A DNA stretch of 64,000 nt from Isoetes taiwanensis. Taxonomy: Eukaryota; Streptophyta; Lycopodiopsida; Isoetales; Isoetaceae. The translations under genes were made by a program, and so were the position numbers. A model generated the notes under the pieces. The model was not told the DNA's origin, did not search any database, and saw only the letters and a list, made by a program, of their open reading frames with translations. The DNA is taken from positions 26,275,189 to 26,339,188 of the forward strand of contig JAJEKV010000001.1 in the NCBI GenBank assembly GCA_021234155.1. Reading direction: 5' to 3'. Positions 1 through 12,481 of this stretch are shown piece by piece (within the stretch, counting starts at the first letter, position 1; each line of letters starts with the position of its first letter).

Positions 1-1320
1 GAAAGTGATCTAGTCATTACCATAGCTGGATTTGACTTGTCGAGAGCCATTACAGAATGTAATGGTAATATCCTTGGTAATGTCTTGTAGCTATATAGCA
101 CATTTCTGCCCTTTTCCTCTGTCTTGACCTTTCAAAACAGCCTATGTGGACCACTTTTTTATGGTGGAAATTTCCTCTTCAAGGACGCACAAGCTGTGGT
201 AGCACCATTTATCCGTCGACCTTCTTCTTTAAGTTGCTCATCATATAGATCATTCTTTATTTCGGCAGACTCTGCATCATGCTCTTTCTTACCATGGCCT
301 GATGCGAAATAATTCTAGCACATTCTGATTCTATGCATCAAGAAATATCTACCCAAAATTACGAAGATACAGGCCTGCTTAAACTGTGAAGCACAACCAT
401 CAGACCATACAATATGATGTCTGATGTGTGTTGCTGCAATATCCTGTAGCCAAGTTTGATGCAATTTGAATGCATGTTGGACAAAATGGAAGTCATGAAG
501 TCTATCATCAGAAATATAAAAATGAACTACCTTTTTCAGTTCCCCATTCATTTTTAGCATGGTAATATGGACCAGTATAGTTACCTGCTCATTGTGCCAA
601 TGTTGAGACTGAACCTCCCTACCAAGTTGAAGCGTGTATTCTCTGAAAAGTCCAGAACTAAAAGCACATCGTCATTTCTCAAGTCGTCCACACAAATTTT
701 GAATTGTTCAGTCTGCCAGTATGAGGTGAAGTTATGTACAGTAACTTAGTAAAAATAATCAAACATGATCTTCACCATGATAGCAGGTGCTGCTGATCTC
801 TTTACCAATTCCAATCTTCTAGATATCCCCTTTTTTTTTTACTTCTCATTCACAAATTGGTATGCTTCCCATGCCACTTCTCCCATGCCACTTCTTCTAA
901 TTCATTACCATTTGCAAGAGGACACATTGTAACATGTTTTATCTGCCATCTGGTGCAAGTACACTTTAACAGTCCAACACATGTCATTCTGTACCAATAT
1001 AGTTGTCATAACAGTGGCTCTCCATAGTGAATTTATATACTTATATATACTATTCTTTGCTTGGCAAATACCTCCATGGCTATCAGCAAGGCAGACCGAG
1101 CAATTCCAGGTATAATTCTCATGCAACTTTGATTGTATTCTGTTAAAAGCTTTTCTAAACAAATCCATTTACTCATGTTTCGCGCACAAACATGTAATCC
1201 TCTTCTTCAACCTTCTCACACAATTTAGTTTCAGGAACTCAAATATTTGAAGACCAACCATGATACAGGGCCTTTTATCTTTGAATGCCCTAAAAAGTTC
1301 AGCCTCAAGGAAAAGCAAAT
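1..1320 (-). pseudogene. Decayed DDE-type transposase gene, copy 2
   Basis: Reading the minus strand across several frames gives, in order, a segment like exon 2 of the 42-47 kb transposase (ELFRAFKDKRP then FEFLKL, about 1315-1169), a Cys/Trp segment with NSLWR (about 1168-905), the first acidic motif VLDFSEN (about 660), YISDDRLHDFHFVQHAF and SDGCASQFK (560-360), and SGHGKKEHDAESAEIK (about 315-260). The same motifs occur in the same order in the copy at 44.9-46.0 kb, at clearly diverged sequence. Frameshifts and stops separate the blocks, so it is not translatable. The gene is cut by the window edge and its C-terminal part is missing. The catalytic reading (D, D, E) is inferred from motif spacing. 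Nothing upstream (1.5-2.6 kb) could be matched convincingly to exon 1. Confidence 0.7.
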
Positions 1321-1399
1321 CTAGATTAGAATTGTATAAGAACCATATATATGTAAACTCATATAAAATTGTACCAGATGCCATAAAGAATGATAACCA

Positions 1400-3447
1400 A
1401 TTTACATTCTGTTCCTTCATGTACATGTGCAAATTCATGTTCATAAATGTACGAGATGTCAGAAGCATTATCATCCAAAGTACGTTTTCTTCCTTCTCGT
1501 GCATTTGCAAATTCATGTTCATGCATAAACCTTAATAATGTCATCTACCTGTTCTACGAATGAGTGTTACGGTGCATAGCAATGTCTTACAATGCACTGC
1601 TATAGCAAACATAAATGCAAGTTAATACAAATGGAGGGTTGTGCAGTGTATGCACCAACTAAGTTGTATTGCATGCACCAAGACTCCATCAGCACCATAG
1701 TCATGGAAACTACCACACCCACACTTTGTTGCTTTTGCACAGAAAAGGGAGATTATGCAAACTTAGAAACAAGGATGAATTTGTGTATAAGGAGAGCATG
1801 AAAGCATGAAATTAAAGAGTTCTCGACCTTTCTATACCTGAGGAATATCAAGGTAACGAATTTTTTCAGTTCTTTTCTTCCTTAGATCCTCACATTAGGT
1901 GAGACTTTCATGTGCCTCAGCCAAAAATCTTGCATTTTTTCTTTCATTTCCTCATCTATTCTATTTCTTCTTGGTTTCCTTCCCCCAAAATCTCACAACT
2001 GCCTACCTTCCATAATCATTTGCCTTTTGACAGCAGACCTAATATTTCTTAGTTGCATGCCTAATACTTTCAATGTCAAGCCTTTTTGCTTGAGGCCAAC
2101 ATCCTTTTCTTAGAGAGTGGAACATGTTTAGTCGCTAATTTATCTTTCTATTAGAGCTTTTCACTTCTTGAAGCCCTTCTCCCAAATTTTTGAGGAGCAT
2201 ATCCCTCACAATTGCCTCTTTTGGATTTCCAAGTACCGGTTCAAGAACGATTGAAGGTTCAGATACTCCAACAATTTTGCTGCTATTACACCTCTCTGGT
2301 CAAGATGCAATGTTTTCGACTCAGATCAGATGCATTGAGCAATTTTAACAACCCTCTTCATCATAATCTTTGTTGCACAACCAAATTTGCAAGTGGAACG
2401 CACCTCTTTGAACCTCAGAACCTGCATTCTCAGTTGCATCTTACTTTGAAAAAAAGAAAAGGGAAAAAAAAAAAGAAAATGAAAAACACAATTGCGGTTT
2501 AAAAAGAAGCATAATCTAAAATTCATTGATACCTTCAAAACTGCATGGAAGAAAGCTGACAAATTTTTGTCAAAGGCAAAGTTGCACCAAATTTCATGAG
2601 AGATTTTGCTGCACGGAATTCTGTGAGAGGGAAATTTTTTCTTGATTTGGCATTTTTCCTAATTAGAATTTCCCACATTGATTCGACTTTTACCACAATT
2701 CAAATGTACAACTAACTCTTGATGACGTGGCAATTCAAAATTTACAATTCGTTCAAAAATATGCACGCTAAATTCGTGCATTTATTTCATAAATCAAGAA
2801 GGAATTTGACACACCCTTTCATGCTTCTACACTTTAGCAGATTATTTTGTCGGGGAATAATTTTATACCAGTATTATTCTTTTGGTTTTGCAACAAATGG
2901 GACGTCGGCAATCAAATTGGCTTGTCGATTAGAAGTTGAATGATTGCCACCTAATATATTGTACCCAAATTTTTTCACCTCTATTGCAAATTCTCTTGGC
3001 CTCGATCATTAAAAGTCCCAAAATTTACCTGTTGATGAAGGATCCCAAAGAATGTGGTGGTTTAGAGTGGCATATTTTATTCATTATTTTCGCTTAAATT
3101 ATGGAATGGATGGGATTTGCACCAGAGCTACTCAAAACTTAACTCCAAGGGCTTGGAAAATGGACAAATGAGGAAAGAAAACTTAGATCCTACCAGATTC
3201 AATATGAATTTTATCTATATTGATGCATCATGTAACAGTCTATCGAAGGAGTTGGTGGTGCAGACATATAATAGTCCTGCTTTTGCACCCTTCTTTAATC
3301 CGCCTTAAGTTCCAGCTTACTCATTTGTTTTAGAGGGAAATAAGAATGTTCGTTCAAGGACAGAAACATGGTTACACGGACATTCCATATGCATTGTCGC
3401 TTCGCTCAATTGATTATTTAATTATTGGTTAGGCAGAACTAACAAGT
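1400..3447. other. AT-rich stretch without recognised gene
   Basis: Only short chance reading frames are seen. A short internal duplication (GCAAATTCATGTTCAT at about 1428 and 1507) lies at its left end. It may contain the degraded first intron and first exon of the transposase relic to its left, but no motif supports this. Confidence 0.4.

Positions 3448-3499
<52 letters not shown>
3448..3499. repeat. (TAGA)n microsatellite
   Basis: Uninterrupted GATA/TAGA tetranucleotide tract of about 13 units. Confidence 0.97.
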
Positions 3500-4740
3500 C
3501 ATTTTTACGTCATGCCACCTCCCAATAAAAAAGAGACCAAAAGGAGTTTAGTGACATCAAAAGTTTCTAATAAAGTGATCGAGGGGGTGGGGGGATCGAG
3601 GCTACACTTGGCGTAATGGATGGATTGAAGGGGGAAGGGCTTATGGCCGCCATGTCAAGTGCTATGTGAATGATGTTGCATTGTGCTTGAATCCATCAAT
3701 GCACCAACATAACATATTGGAGAATGCAATTTCGGATCATAATTCATGGCTTATATGCTCCAAGTGAGGAAGTTTGTAAAACCCTATAGAACTGTCAAAA
3801 TAAGTACGAGATTCTCAAGAATGGTTAAATGATTGATGTAAAGATATTTAGGCTTCAATTTAAAGAGATAAAGCTGGCAAAAGCACAAATCCCATGAAAA
3901 GAATATCACTTCTTGGATCTATTGAAGTGATATTCTTTTTATGGGATTTTCACTTTTAATTCACGTCAATAAACCAAAGAAGTTAGGTATGATAAAATAT
4001 CAGTCCATTAAACTTGTCATGTTAAAGCATTAGTGGATATCATATTAGGATGTTATAAGACCAACTATAGTTATCGTATTTTAGGACTATATTAAAAAGT
4101 AATGCTTGAAATTTTTAGTTGTGGTGTGTTATGGAAGATATTGTTATTTTGGCTGGAAAAAACAAATAAAAAAGCAAAATTGCGCAAATCCCATAACACA
4201 CCACCTGTATACATTTCCTGCCTACTTATACATTTCCTGCATGCTTAGCAGTTTGGGGCTTTATGGCCCTGTTCTGTTCCTTTTTTTTCTTTTATTTAAG
4301 GCAACAAACATTGTTTTATTACATATGTATTTATATTATAGGCCATGCCATATGCATAGAGAGCAAGCTTTAGTTACAATATATTACTTTCTGAATGTCA
4401 TTCCACCCAATATCTCATGACAAGAAATGATTTTGGTTGAATTGAAACATTCTCGTCAGTCACCTGAGTAGTAATTGAACTTCAAAAGAGGTTGTTATTT
4501 CATGTGCGTCCTTATTAACCTCCTAAAGCTCTGAGAGCACTTTTCACAACGTATGATTCATAGTTAGTACTTCAAAAAGAATTGCATCATTATTACAAGC
4601 GTTTTGAACAAGTCTTTCAATGGCAAATTGACATTGGGCATTGTGCGGCCAAAGTAATAATAAGCTCCTCCTGAAGATCTTTTGTGCATGGAATAAATTA
4701 CTAATCGCATATTTCTTATTAGCCAGAATGACTTTCGCTA
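3500..4740. other. AT-rich stretch with one hairpin, no gene
   Basis: No coding signal is recognised. The one structured element is the inverted repeat at 3887-3949. The 104-codon frame at 4106-4420 has no recognisable motif and an AT-driven composition, and is treated as chance. Confidence 0.4.
3887..3949. repeat. Near-perfect 26-bp inverted repeat (hairpin)
   Basis: The left arm 3887-3912 (AAATCCCATGAAAAGAATAT then CACTTC) pairs with the right arm 3924-3949 (GAAGTGATATTC then TTTTTATGGGATTT). Only one or two positions mismatch, around an 11-nt loop. A transcript would form a stable short hairpin. It may be a small MITE remnant or a small-RNA precursor; neither is shown. Confidence 0.85.
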
Positions 4741-5270
4741 AACTTGCTCGATATTAATCCCAAAACTTTCTGTGGTTTAGCTAAACTCTACACATTTTTC
4801 CTCTCATACTTTCTAGCGTTTAGCTAAACTACCCCAAACATCATCCCAAAAATTTCTATGGGGTGGCCAACAGAAAATATTAAGCCAAATTACTATACTT
4901 TTTTCCAATTGTTTTCACTTATTTTAGTTATTTTCTTTGTGAAAACGTTCTAAAATAATGCTAACTAGCAAAGTCTAGGACTCAAATTAATTCATAATTC
5001 TAGAAACTAAACTATGAGTCATATATTTCATAAAACTAGAATGATGTTAGCTAAACTAACCCCAAATTCATTCTAAAAGTTTCTATGGTTTAACTAAACA
5101 ATACAAACTTTCACTCTCTTACTTTCTAGCATTTGGCTAAAGAGCTCCAGAGTTGGTGCAGTCCCGAAAAAAGTTAAGCTAAAATTATTATTTTTTTCCC
5201 AATTTTTTCCATTTACTTTAGCCAATTGTTTTTGAAAATGTGCTAAAAAATTACTATTTCAATAAAACCA
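4741..5270. repeat. Diverged direct repeat, offset about 315-320 bp
   Basis: TTTCTGTGGTTTAGCTAAAC at 4767 recurs as TTTCTATGGTTTAACTAAAC at 5080. ACTTTCTAGCGTTTAGCTAAA near 4809 recurs as ACTTTCTAGCATTTGGCTAAA near 5130. A shorter related block lies near 4822-4862. The block is probably an old tandemly duplicated TE fragment. Confidence 0.6.
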
Positions 5271-6377
5271 ACTCCCTTTTTCGATCAATTTGTCAGGCAG
5301 AAGAAAGCTCCATTGTAACAAGTCTAGAGATCCCCATTATTGGAAATTTCAAGACCCTATTATGTTTCCCATATGCCTTGTACTAATCCTTTCCCTATAT
5401 TCCAGGATTCGTTTATAGCTTGATTTCATTTATAGCTTGGCTTCCTTTATAGGTTGGGTTTTATTCAATGGTCCACGCCATAAAAATCTCGTCTTTTCTC
5501 ATTAATCTTTTTTCCCAACCAAAATTTTGAAAAAAACATTTGCCAACATAATCAATCTCAATAACCAACACTAGCAGAATAAAGTGAAGCAGAAGCAGTA
5601 GTAGTACGTTGCGGGATTACTATTGTATCAAATATAAGAGAGCACAATCAAATTTCAAAATAAGAAAGCCCAGAAAATAGATGGGTTAGTGGACATCGAT
5701 ATTAGAAATCAATAGCAAATCCACGCAGACAATTAATTAGATGCACTTACCAGATTTTATGTATTTGCAAAGGCACTTGCGCACTGGAAAACGTCACGAT
5801 AATATATATCCTGCAGCAATAACGAAGTTCTTGAGCCTAGCACAAATCACACTTAAATAAATCTACTTATGTAAACGTTTTGCCAATCCAACCCTAACTT
5901 GCCGATAAATCAAAAACAGGGAGGTAATGTATAGCAAAAGATGATTTTGCAACTCCTATTTTCTGCAAAGCAGTAGAAAATATCAAAACTGGCATATTCC
6001 TCAAGCTTCAAACCTGCTGCTGATCTCAATAGCTGAAAGTTTTGCCGGATATATCATCCTAGCCTCTGGGCACCATTCCGATTGCATTTGATATTTCAAA
6101 TGCTTCTATCTTTTCTTCTCCCACCTATTTTTGGTTTGTCAGGAGAGGTTAAAAAGGCCTAGGCTTTTTTTTTTTTTTTCCATTTCCCTGCCAGTTGCAA
6201 CCCATAGATTTTTGCAATAATATTAGATCTGGCCATATACATAAGTATTTGAAGCCTTCGAATACCTCTTCAAATACAAATTCTATACGAGAGAGGCCTA
6301 CCAAACAGAGAGTCGTATATATCTATTTCATGATGATGTATATATGTATAGTTTGACAACATTCATATTACTGCCAC
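5271..6377. other. AT-rich stretch, nothing recognised
   Basis: No reading frame of note, no clear repeat beyond a poly-T run near 6165-6180, and no RNA gene seen. Confidence 0.4.
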
Positions 6378-6500
6378 GGTTTTACCCTTGAAAACCCTTT
6401 AGGGCGCGGTTTTTTTTAACCCGGACAGTAATAAGTCTGATGCGCTCCTTCATTGGGTCCCATAGATCGATTGGTCTCCGTGGACGATAAAAATCATTCT
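6378..6500 (+). mobile_element. LINE 3'-end stub (extreme 5' truncation)
   Basis: About 120 bp matches only the 3' UTR of the LINE family at 19.3-20.8 kb: CCACGGTTTTACCC, an AAACCCTT...GGTTTT arm pair, AACCCGG, then GGGTCCCATAGATCGATTGG and TCTCCGTGGACGATAAAA. The terminal hairpin is AGATC-GATT-GGTCT. The downstream sequence (ATTCTCTC) is not a clear tandem tail. Confidence 0.8.
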
Positions 6501-6784
6501 CTCTTTAACCATTTCATAATAGCTAGTTATAGAGACCAACAGAGATATAGGGTGGTTAGTTAGAAATAATGAAAGTTAGAGCTCCCAAAAAATGGTACAC
6601 GATAACCCAGCCTCCACATTCAAAATGAGGCCCTCCACCCCCTCTTTTTACCTTAAAATTTGCAAAATGGCAAAGGGTGTCCCTTTAAATACGCAGGTGG
6701 TCTACACTATTATGCCTTAACAACTTAATGACTAGGGTAATTCAAGTGTACATTTGTTCCATGACCTTGAGATTTATATTTTTA

Positions 6785-6870
6785 TTGTGCTCTTTTGATT
6801 GCGTCCCATAGGCCTATTGGTCTGCATGCTCGATAAAAATACATTCAATTCAATTTATTTGTCAATGTGC
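6785..6870 (+). mobile_element. LINE/SINE 3' tail with (ATTCA)n end
   Basis: GCGTCCCATAGGCCTATTGG, then TCTGCATGCTCGATAAAAAT, ends in ATTCAATTCAATT. This is the same terminal hairpin (AGGCC-TATT-GGTCT) as the other LINE copies with a different tail. The preceding about 60 bp does not match the LINE 3' UTR well, so the parent could be a SINE. Confidence 0.6.
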
Positions 6871-8357
6871 TAAAAATGCCAAATGCCAAATGCCATTTCC
6901 TAACAAAATATTTTAAAGTAGTAAATATATTTTGTACAATGCAACAATTTCCTACAAAATAGAGCAAGCCAATGTTGGACCATAATTCATCCAACTAAAA
7001 CAGGTACTAGAGCGAACATTGTTAGCTTACATGTTCGATAACTTCTACTCATCTTGTGTCCCACGAATTGTGAATGAAAGTAGATAGGTATATTATACAC
7101 TTCAATAAAGCAACATTTATGGAACATTACCAATCAATAGCTTGATCATTATGATTCACGTAGGCCTCTAGCCAATTAGACCACGTGTAGTAGAATTTGA
7201 AGTTGTGCAGCGTCAATTCTTACAGATGTATAGTAATCATAAAGTTTTAGATAGTCCTTTTTGCTCTTGCCTTAGAGACAATCTAGCTTGAGTAGCAAAA
7301 TTAGGGTTGAAGAAAGCTCGTGCCAATGAGGACACTAACTATGATGGAATTGTTATCTAGGTAATCAAATGGATAAACTTAGTAATTATTTCATTGCTTA
7401 GATCTTGCGAGAGACGCAATTGGCATGCTTCCATCCATCGATGAAATTGTAGATAAGATAACACATCCACATGTCAAAGCTCCATACTTATTACCATTAA
7501 TTGGCACACAGATATCACGGATTGCTAGAGCAATGGCATTTCTTGTTTAGGGTTGTTGATGAATTAAAGTTCCTGGCTACTGACAAATCTCTGCTGCTTT
7601 TGAAGATTGCATTTTATTGCACATAAGCTGGATTAACAAATCATTATACATCTTTGTAATTTGTTACTTGGATACATTTATTCATTCAATTGCCACTCAT
7701 ATCCTTTTCATCTAGTATCATCAATGTTATATCATATATTGCTGTTGGATTTGATAGCCTTTAGTGAGTTAAGATTCGCAAATCATGTTAGGCCATTGGG
7801 CAACAAAGGTTGCCATTTGCAATGTTTTTACATGTGCACCAAATTGTTCCAGCATTTGTTCGATGAACTCAATATACATAAACGTATGTTTAAACAAAGC
7901 AGCCGAGAGTGATCTATAAACTTAGTTGATATATGGAGATTATTTGGCTAGCAACCAATTTTGGAACTTATATCATATGTTGTAACTTCATTGAGTAACT
8001 TCATAACCGAATAATTATACATGTGCTAAGCAAATCATACAATCACCAATATCGCATGTCTTATAAAATACAATCAAGAAATGTTTGAGTATTCTAATTG
8101 TTTAACATTAGCATAGGATGAAGAATTTTAACTTGAAACGTATGGGCAGCAAGCAAGTCTACATTATGAAAGGCATGTAAAATGCCAACAATTCATACTA
8201 TAGTGGGGCATATGATGATAGACAAGTGTAGACCCCGAACAATTGTTTCTATAGTTTTAATGACGTAACTATTTTTAAAAGGCAATTCAGGAGTCTTACT
8301 TTACTAGAAAAAGAATGCATTTCCATAGTCCTTTGGTGGCTGAATTGATGTTAATCT
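6871..8357. other. AT-rich stretch, nothing recognised
   Basis: No supported gene. The 83-codon frame at 7661-7912 lacks recognisable motifs. A CATC-type microsatellite (8358-8390) closes the stretch. Confidence 0.4.
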
Positions 8358-8390
8358 ACCTATCTATCCATCCATCCATCCACCCACCGG
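8358..8390. repeat. (TATC/CATC)n microsatellite
   Basis: Short imperfect tract of TATC, CATC and CACC units directly beside the foldback element. Confidence 0.85.
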
Positions 8391-8418
8391 ACACTGACAA
8401 TGCACAGATTTAAGGTTC

Positions 8419-9284
8419 GTGATGACATATCATTTGCATATCTGAAGTAGCCTGGATGACATATTTAAAAAAATTTGGACTTATTCAAATCTAATAAATG
8501 TGCTCCAAGAATGCCATGATAATATTATATGTATTTTTAGCTCTTATTGATTTTAATAATTTGTTCTGTTTATCTTTAAATAAAAAATATGATACTTACT
8601 AAAGTTTAAAGTTGCTTTCTAAATTAATTCTCGATTTCGTCTATTTAGAATTAAATTATCATCTAAGATAACTCTGTATAATTAAAATACTATGCTTTTC
8701 AAAATATTTAAAGAAAGTTTTAGATTGGTATTAATTAAATGATTACGTTTATGTTTAATAAAACATGAATAGTTTATTATCGATTAAATGTCAATATATT
8801 TTATTTCATCAATAATAAATTATTCAATAGTTATTATTAAACCAATAACTTTATTCATTTAATTAATTTCAACCTAAAACTTTTCTTGAAGTATTTTTTA
8901 AACCGTAAAAATTTGTAATTTGTGAAATTCTAATAATAGTTTTAAGTCAATCGCTTATCAAACTATCAGATTTCATTTAATTATCATGATTGCTAAATTT
9001 TGAATATGTTAAATAACTACAAATTGAAATTTTTATATTCTTGAAATGTCTAATTCTAAATAGATTCAAATAAAAATTAGTTTGGAAATCAAGTTTATTC
9101 TTTGATAACCATTATAGTTTTAATTGAAAGATAAACTTATATAATTAAAATTTATAAAAATTATAACAATCAAGAATTTTCAAACAATACATATATTCTT
9201 ATAATGGCGTTCTTGAAGTGCTATCTATTAAATCTGAATAAGTCCAAATTTTGTTGAATATGTCATCTGGAAATTGTCATCACC
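8419..9284. mobile_element. Foldback element, about 870 bp
   Basis: Nearly the whole interval is one imperfect inverted repeat. Outer arms: GTGATGACA at 8419 against TGTCATCAC ending at 9284, and GGATGACATATT (about 8455) against AATATGTCATCTGG (about 9267). The next block, TTTGGACTTATTCAAATCTA, pairs with TAAATCTGAATAAGTCCAAA. Inner blocks around TCTATTTAGAATTA, AAGTTTTAGATTGG and AATTAATTAAATGA are also mirrored, with the apex near 8790-8800. There is no coding capacity and AT content is very high. Structure and size fit a foldback-type MITE. No confident target duplication was seen. Confidence 0.8.
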
Positions 9285-9334
9285 TTGCATCAAGCGTTCA
9301 TGGGAGGTTTGTGTTGTATGTTAAAACTAATTCT

Positions 9335-9419
9335 CCATCCCTCCTTCACTCCCTCCCTCCCTTCTTTTTTTCTTTCTTTCTTCATTTCTTTCTTTCTTTC
9401 TTTCTATCTTTCTTTCTTA
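9335..9419. repeat. Pyrimidine microsatellite (CCCT)n/(TTTC)n
   Basis: CCTCC-type units grade into a (TTTC)n run. The 98-codon frame crossing it is a by-product of the repeat. Confidence 0.9.
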
Positions 9420-9539
9420 CGACGATTTAGGTGTTGGTTATATTCTTCCTTTGACATGTGCTGGTTATTCTTCATTTGTACTTTTGCTAATTGGAGACTT
9501 TTGCTAATTGCTAATTGCTTGTTGATATTTGAACATGAA

Positions 9540-10320
9540 AGGATGATCATAAAATTATTTTATGTTTATTTTGTTCAGTAGGAGAAAAAACAATATACAT
9601 ACATAGCCATGTCCTATGAGAGTACACCACAATTTGTGCACATTTTTTAAGCCCTGCAGGGAACTAAAATCTTTTTCTTGGTAAAGGATGATATTTATTC
9701 CAATCTATCTATTGTTTGTTGTAGTTGTGCATGCTAAGAGATATCTCGCATGAGATATTTCTGAAAATGATCCAAACAAGACGAGATACGTGGATATATG
9801 TTGAGAAATATCTTAGGGTGTCGGGATATTTATGAAAATGATTCAAACAAGACGAGATACGTGGATATTATGTTGAGAAATATCCTAGGGGTGATGCGAC
9901 ACAATCTGATCTGGTGATATGTGGCATTTTTTTTAAAAACGGCCTAGGAGTGTGATGCTATGATATTGACATCCAATAAAGAAAAAGAAAATAATTGAGA
10001 ACAAAGTTATAAAACTTTTGCATTGTTATTTTGAACCACAAATACACAATCGAGTTATTGTGGCAATTCGTAGTTTGTCATGCTATTTTGTGAAAGAAGG
10101 AATAGGGTTGTTTCTAGGGGTTTATGTGGCAGACAATTGAAAACATAAAGGGATGACTTTTTTGGCATGATTCAAATATTTTTTTAGAATGACCTCAATC
10201 CACAATAGCATTTGACGTGCATGTTTACATGAAATGGCCATCAAGTTTTCGTCATTGGAACATTAGGTTATTATATTTGAAAAATAGAATCACAAAAAGT
10301 GACATATATACAAAAATATG
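9540..10320 (+). repeat. Unclassified dispersed repeat, copy 1
   Basis: Matched in inverted orientation by 26150-26870. Shared blocks, in order: TTTATTTTGTTCA, CATAGCCATGT, AATTTGTGCACAT, ATCTATTGTTTGTTGTAGTTG, GAGATACGTGGAT, GAGAAAT...GATGCGACACAA, GTTGTTTCTAGGGG, TCAATCCACAATAGC, GTGCATGTTTACAT and GTGACATATATA. It carries a private 72-bp tandem duplication (about 9761-9895) containing CAAACAAGACGAGATACGTG twice. It has no coding potential and is probably a non-autonomous TE of unknown class. Confidence 0.75.
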
Positions 10321-10433
10321 AGTATTGTCAGCAAAAATAAATCTTGGTCATATAAATCTTACATGAATGTGTAGCTTTATTTGGCTTTTTATTTAATGAT
10401 ATTAATTTGCGGCTTATTTTTGGGTTGCCTTAA

Positions 10434-12481
10434 AGGAAGGAAGGAAGGAAGGTACTTTTATCGTCCACGGAGACCAATCGGTCTATGGGACCCAATACAA
10501 AAAACGCGCAAGAAGCGGATTCTTGCCGGGTTAAAAACCCAGCCCAAGGGTTTTCGAGGGAAAAACCGTGGCGAAATCACCCTGGCGACAAAAAATCTAA
10601 CATATAAAATGCGAAACACCCAAATATATCTGATCATGCACCACACCACGTAGTGCCTAATTAGCGGGCAAACAAGCGGGGGGCAAATGTGACCTCGCCC
10701 TCCAAGACCTCTGAATGTAATGACCCGTGGCGCGTCTTGACGGTGTGTTCATCAGCAAAATGCAAGGGCAAGTCCGGCCGTACTAAGGGGCGTGCACGGC
10801 CCGGATCGGTGACTGAACGCCGGGCAACTCGGAAAGTGTGAGACTCATCCTCAATGGCACCCGCTTGACAAAGACCGACAGAGCACTGTCCCCGGCGGGG
10901 CTCCCCAATCCACCGCCTGCCTCGATCTGCGAAGATGGTGGGCACTTGTGCGAATGGAGGCAATGAGTCCGCACTTTTTCGGGGCAAAAACGCAGTAGAA
11001 GAGCCGTGGGCCCCGGCTAACACGAGGTTGATGTGCTCCTTGTAATGGGCCATTTTGACCTGTTCTAGAGCCGGGGTCCCCGAGCTTGCCAAGGAAACAA
11101 GCGTCTAGGGTACTCCTCCCAGGTACATCCGCGATCGGCCGCTATGCCCACATGCAGCGCATCGTGCTCTGCGACGTTCCATCTGGCGAACCACTCGATC
11201 TCTTACCCCTCCAACAGGGCCCTAAGCCAAGGGACCCATGGCCCGCGATGTAAGCCAGTCGCGGGAGCCGAGCATCACCCATAGTAACCACTTTCTGAAA
11301 ATAGGCGATGTGTCTATCAAGGGGCTGCCCGCTGAAGGCGGCAAGAATCGATTTCTGCAGCAGAATCGATGGGGGACTGAAGGTTTCACCCCAAGTGCCC
11401 GTGCCAAAAATGCCTTCGCACTGCTCCAAGTCATTCCGTTCGCCAAAGAGCGGCCGGGCCCCAAACCTCGACCCGTCTGAAGGGCCGGGCTTCGACCCGG
11501 TGCTTAGAACAGATGTGATTGATGGCCCCAATCATAGAGCTACGCCTGGTGGCTGTTGTTACGCATGGCATAAAGCGCTTTCCGCCTGCTGTCACCCATA
11601 GCGGATAGAGCGCCTTCCAAAGCAGTGAGGAGGGGAACTCCACCCCAGGTACTTGTAGGTGGGTGTGACGTCCACCTACCGTCCCCGATATGTGAGTCGC
11701 GGGAGGCATGGGGTGGCGGAAGAGGATATGAGAACCACCCCGGTCTTGGCGGTTGACGCGCGCAATGTCGTAGCGACAAAATGTGTCTAGGGCATCCGGT
11801 GAGACCGCATAGCTTACGGGGTGTGGGCCAGCGGGCCAACATCGTCCCGCATAGATGAGCCGGCGGATGACCTGGTGCAAAAGCCGTATGCCATCCCCCC
11901 ATGCTCGATGGCGTGGCTCTAACTGATCAATGTAGAGGCCAAAAAGTGTTGGCGAGGGGGGCAACCCCGGACCCCGATACTACGGTGAATGCTTGGCCCG
12001 TCCGGTGCATCACGCCAAAACAACTCTCATACAATCAGATATGGCATTACGCGACAGGCAAAATGGAGCCCCATTGGACGCAGTCTAGCCTGACTTTTCC
12101 CCGGAACGTATCAAAAGCCTTCGCGAAGTCCACAAAGCGGCAATACAAGTCCTGCCGATGATTCCTATTGTCTTCAATCGATGCCGCCCATTGTAAAGAT
12201 ATGGTCAATCGTTGAGTGGCGGGGTCTAAAGCTCGCCTGCGTGTGAGGGCTCGCATCTCTGGCCGCCTCGTGTCCGGTGGTCAATCTGCCGCTTTCGAGA
12301 ATGCCGATAACGGTTTGGCAAATCTTGAATCGACCATGATCGTCCCCAAGAATTGGCGGACAAAGGTGTGGGTCGCCCGCCTTGTGAATGGGAACAACCC
12401 TGCTTGTGGTCCATTGTCGGGGGAGATCTTCCTGCAATGCTCTGTTGAACAGGGTAGTGAGGACCGGCACAAGTGGTAGGG
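10434..12481 (-). mobile_element. LINE copy (-), 5'-truncated in RT, broken
   Basis: GC-rich block against AT-rich flanks. On the minus strand, in order: RT start with TTLFNRALQEDLPRQW and VVPIHK (about 12465-12390), DLYCRFVDFAKAFDT (about 12150), SPTLFGLYIDQLE (about 11950), a palm-motif region reading LIYAGR where the intact copy has YADD (about 11850), VPGVEFPS (about 11640), and the C-terminal Cys/His region GEPRRGQCSVGLC with DESHTF (about 10920-10840). The 3' UTR ends in the conserved hairpin (AGACC-GATT-GGTCT, about 10480) and a (TTCC)n tail (10434-10454). Frameshifts and the lost catalytic Asp pair make it dead. The endonuclease domain is absent. Confidence 0.88.

Noticed and set aside
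11238-12479. Several plus-strand frames of 80-97 codons
   Set aside because: Antisense shadows of the GC-rich minus-strand LINE.
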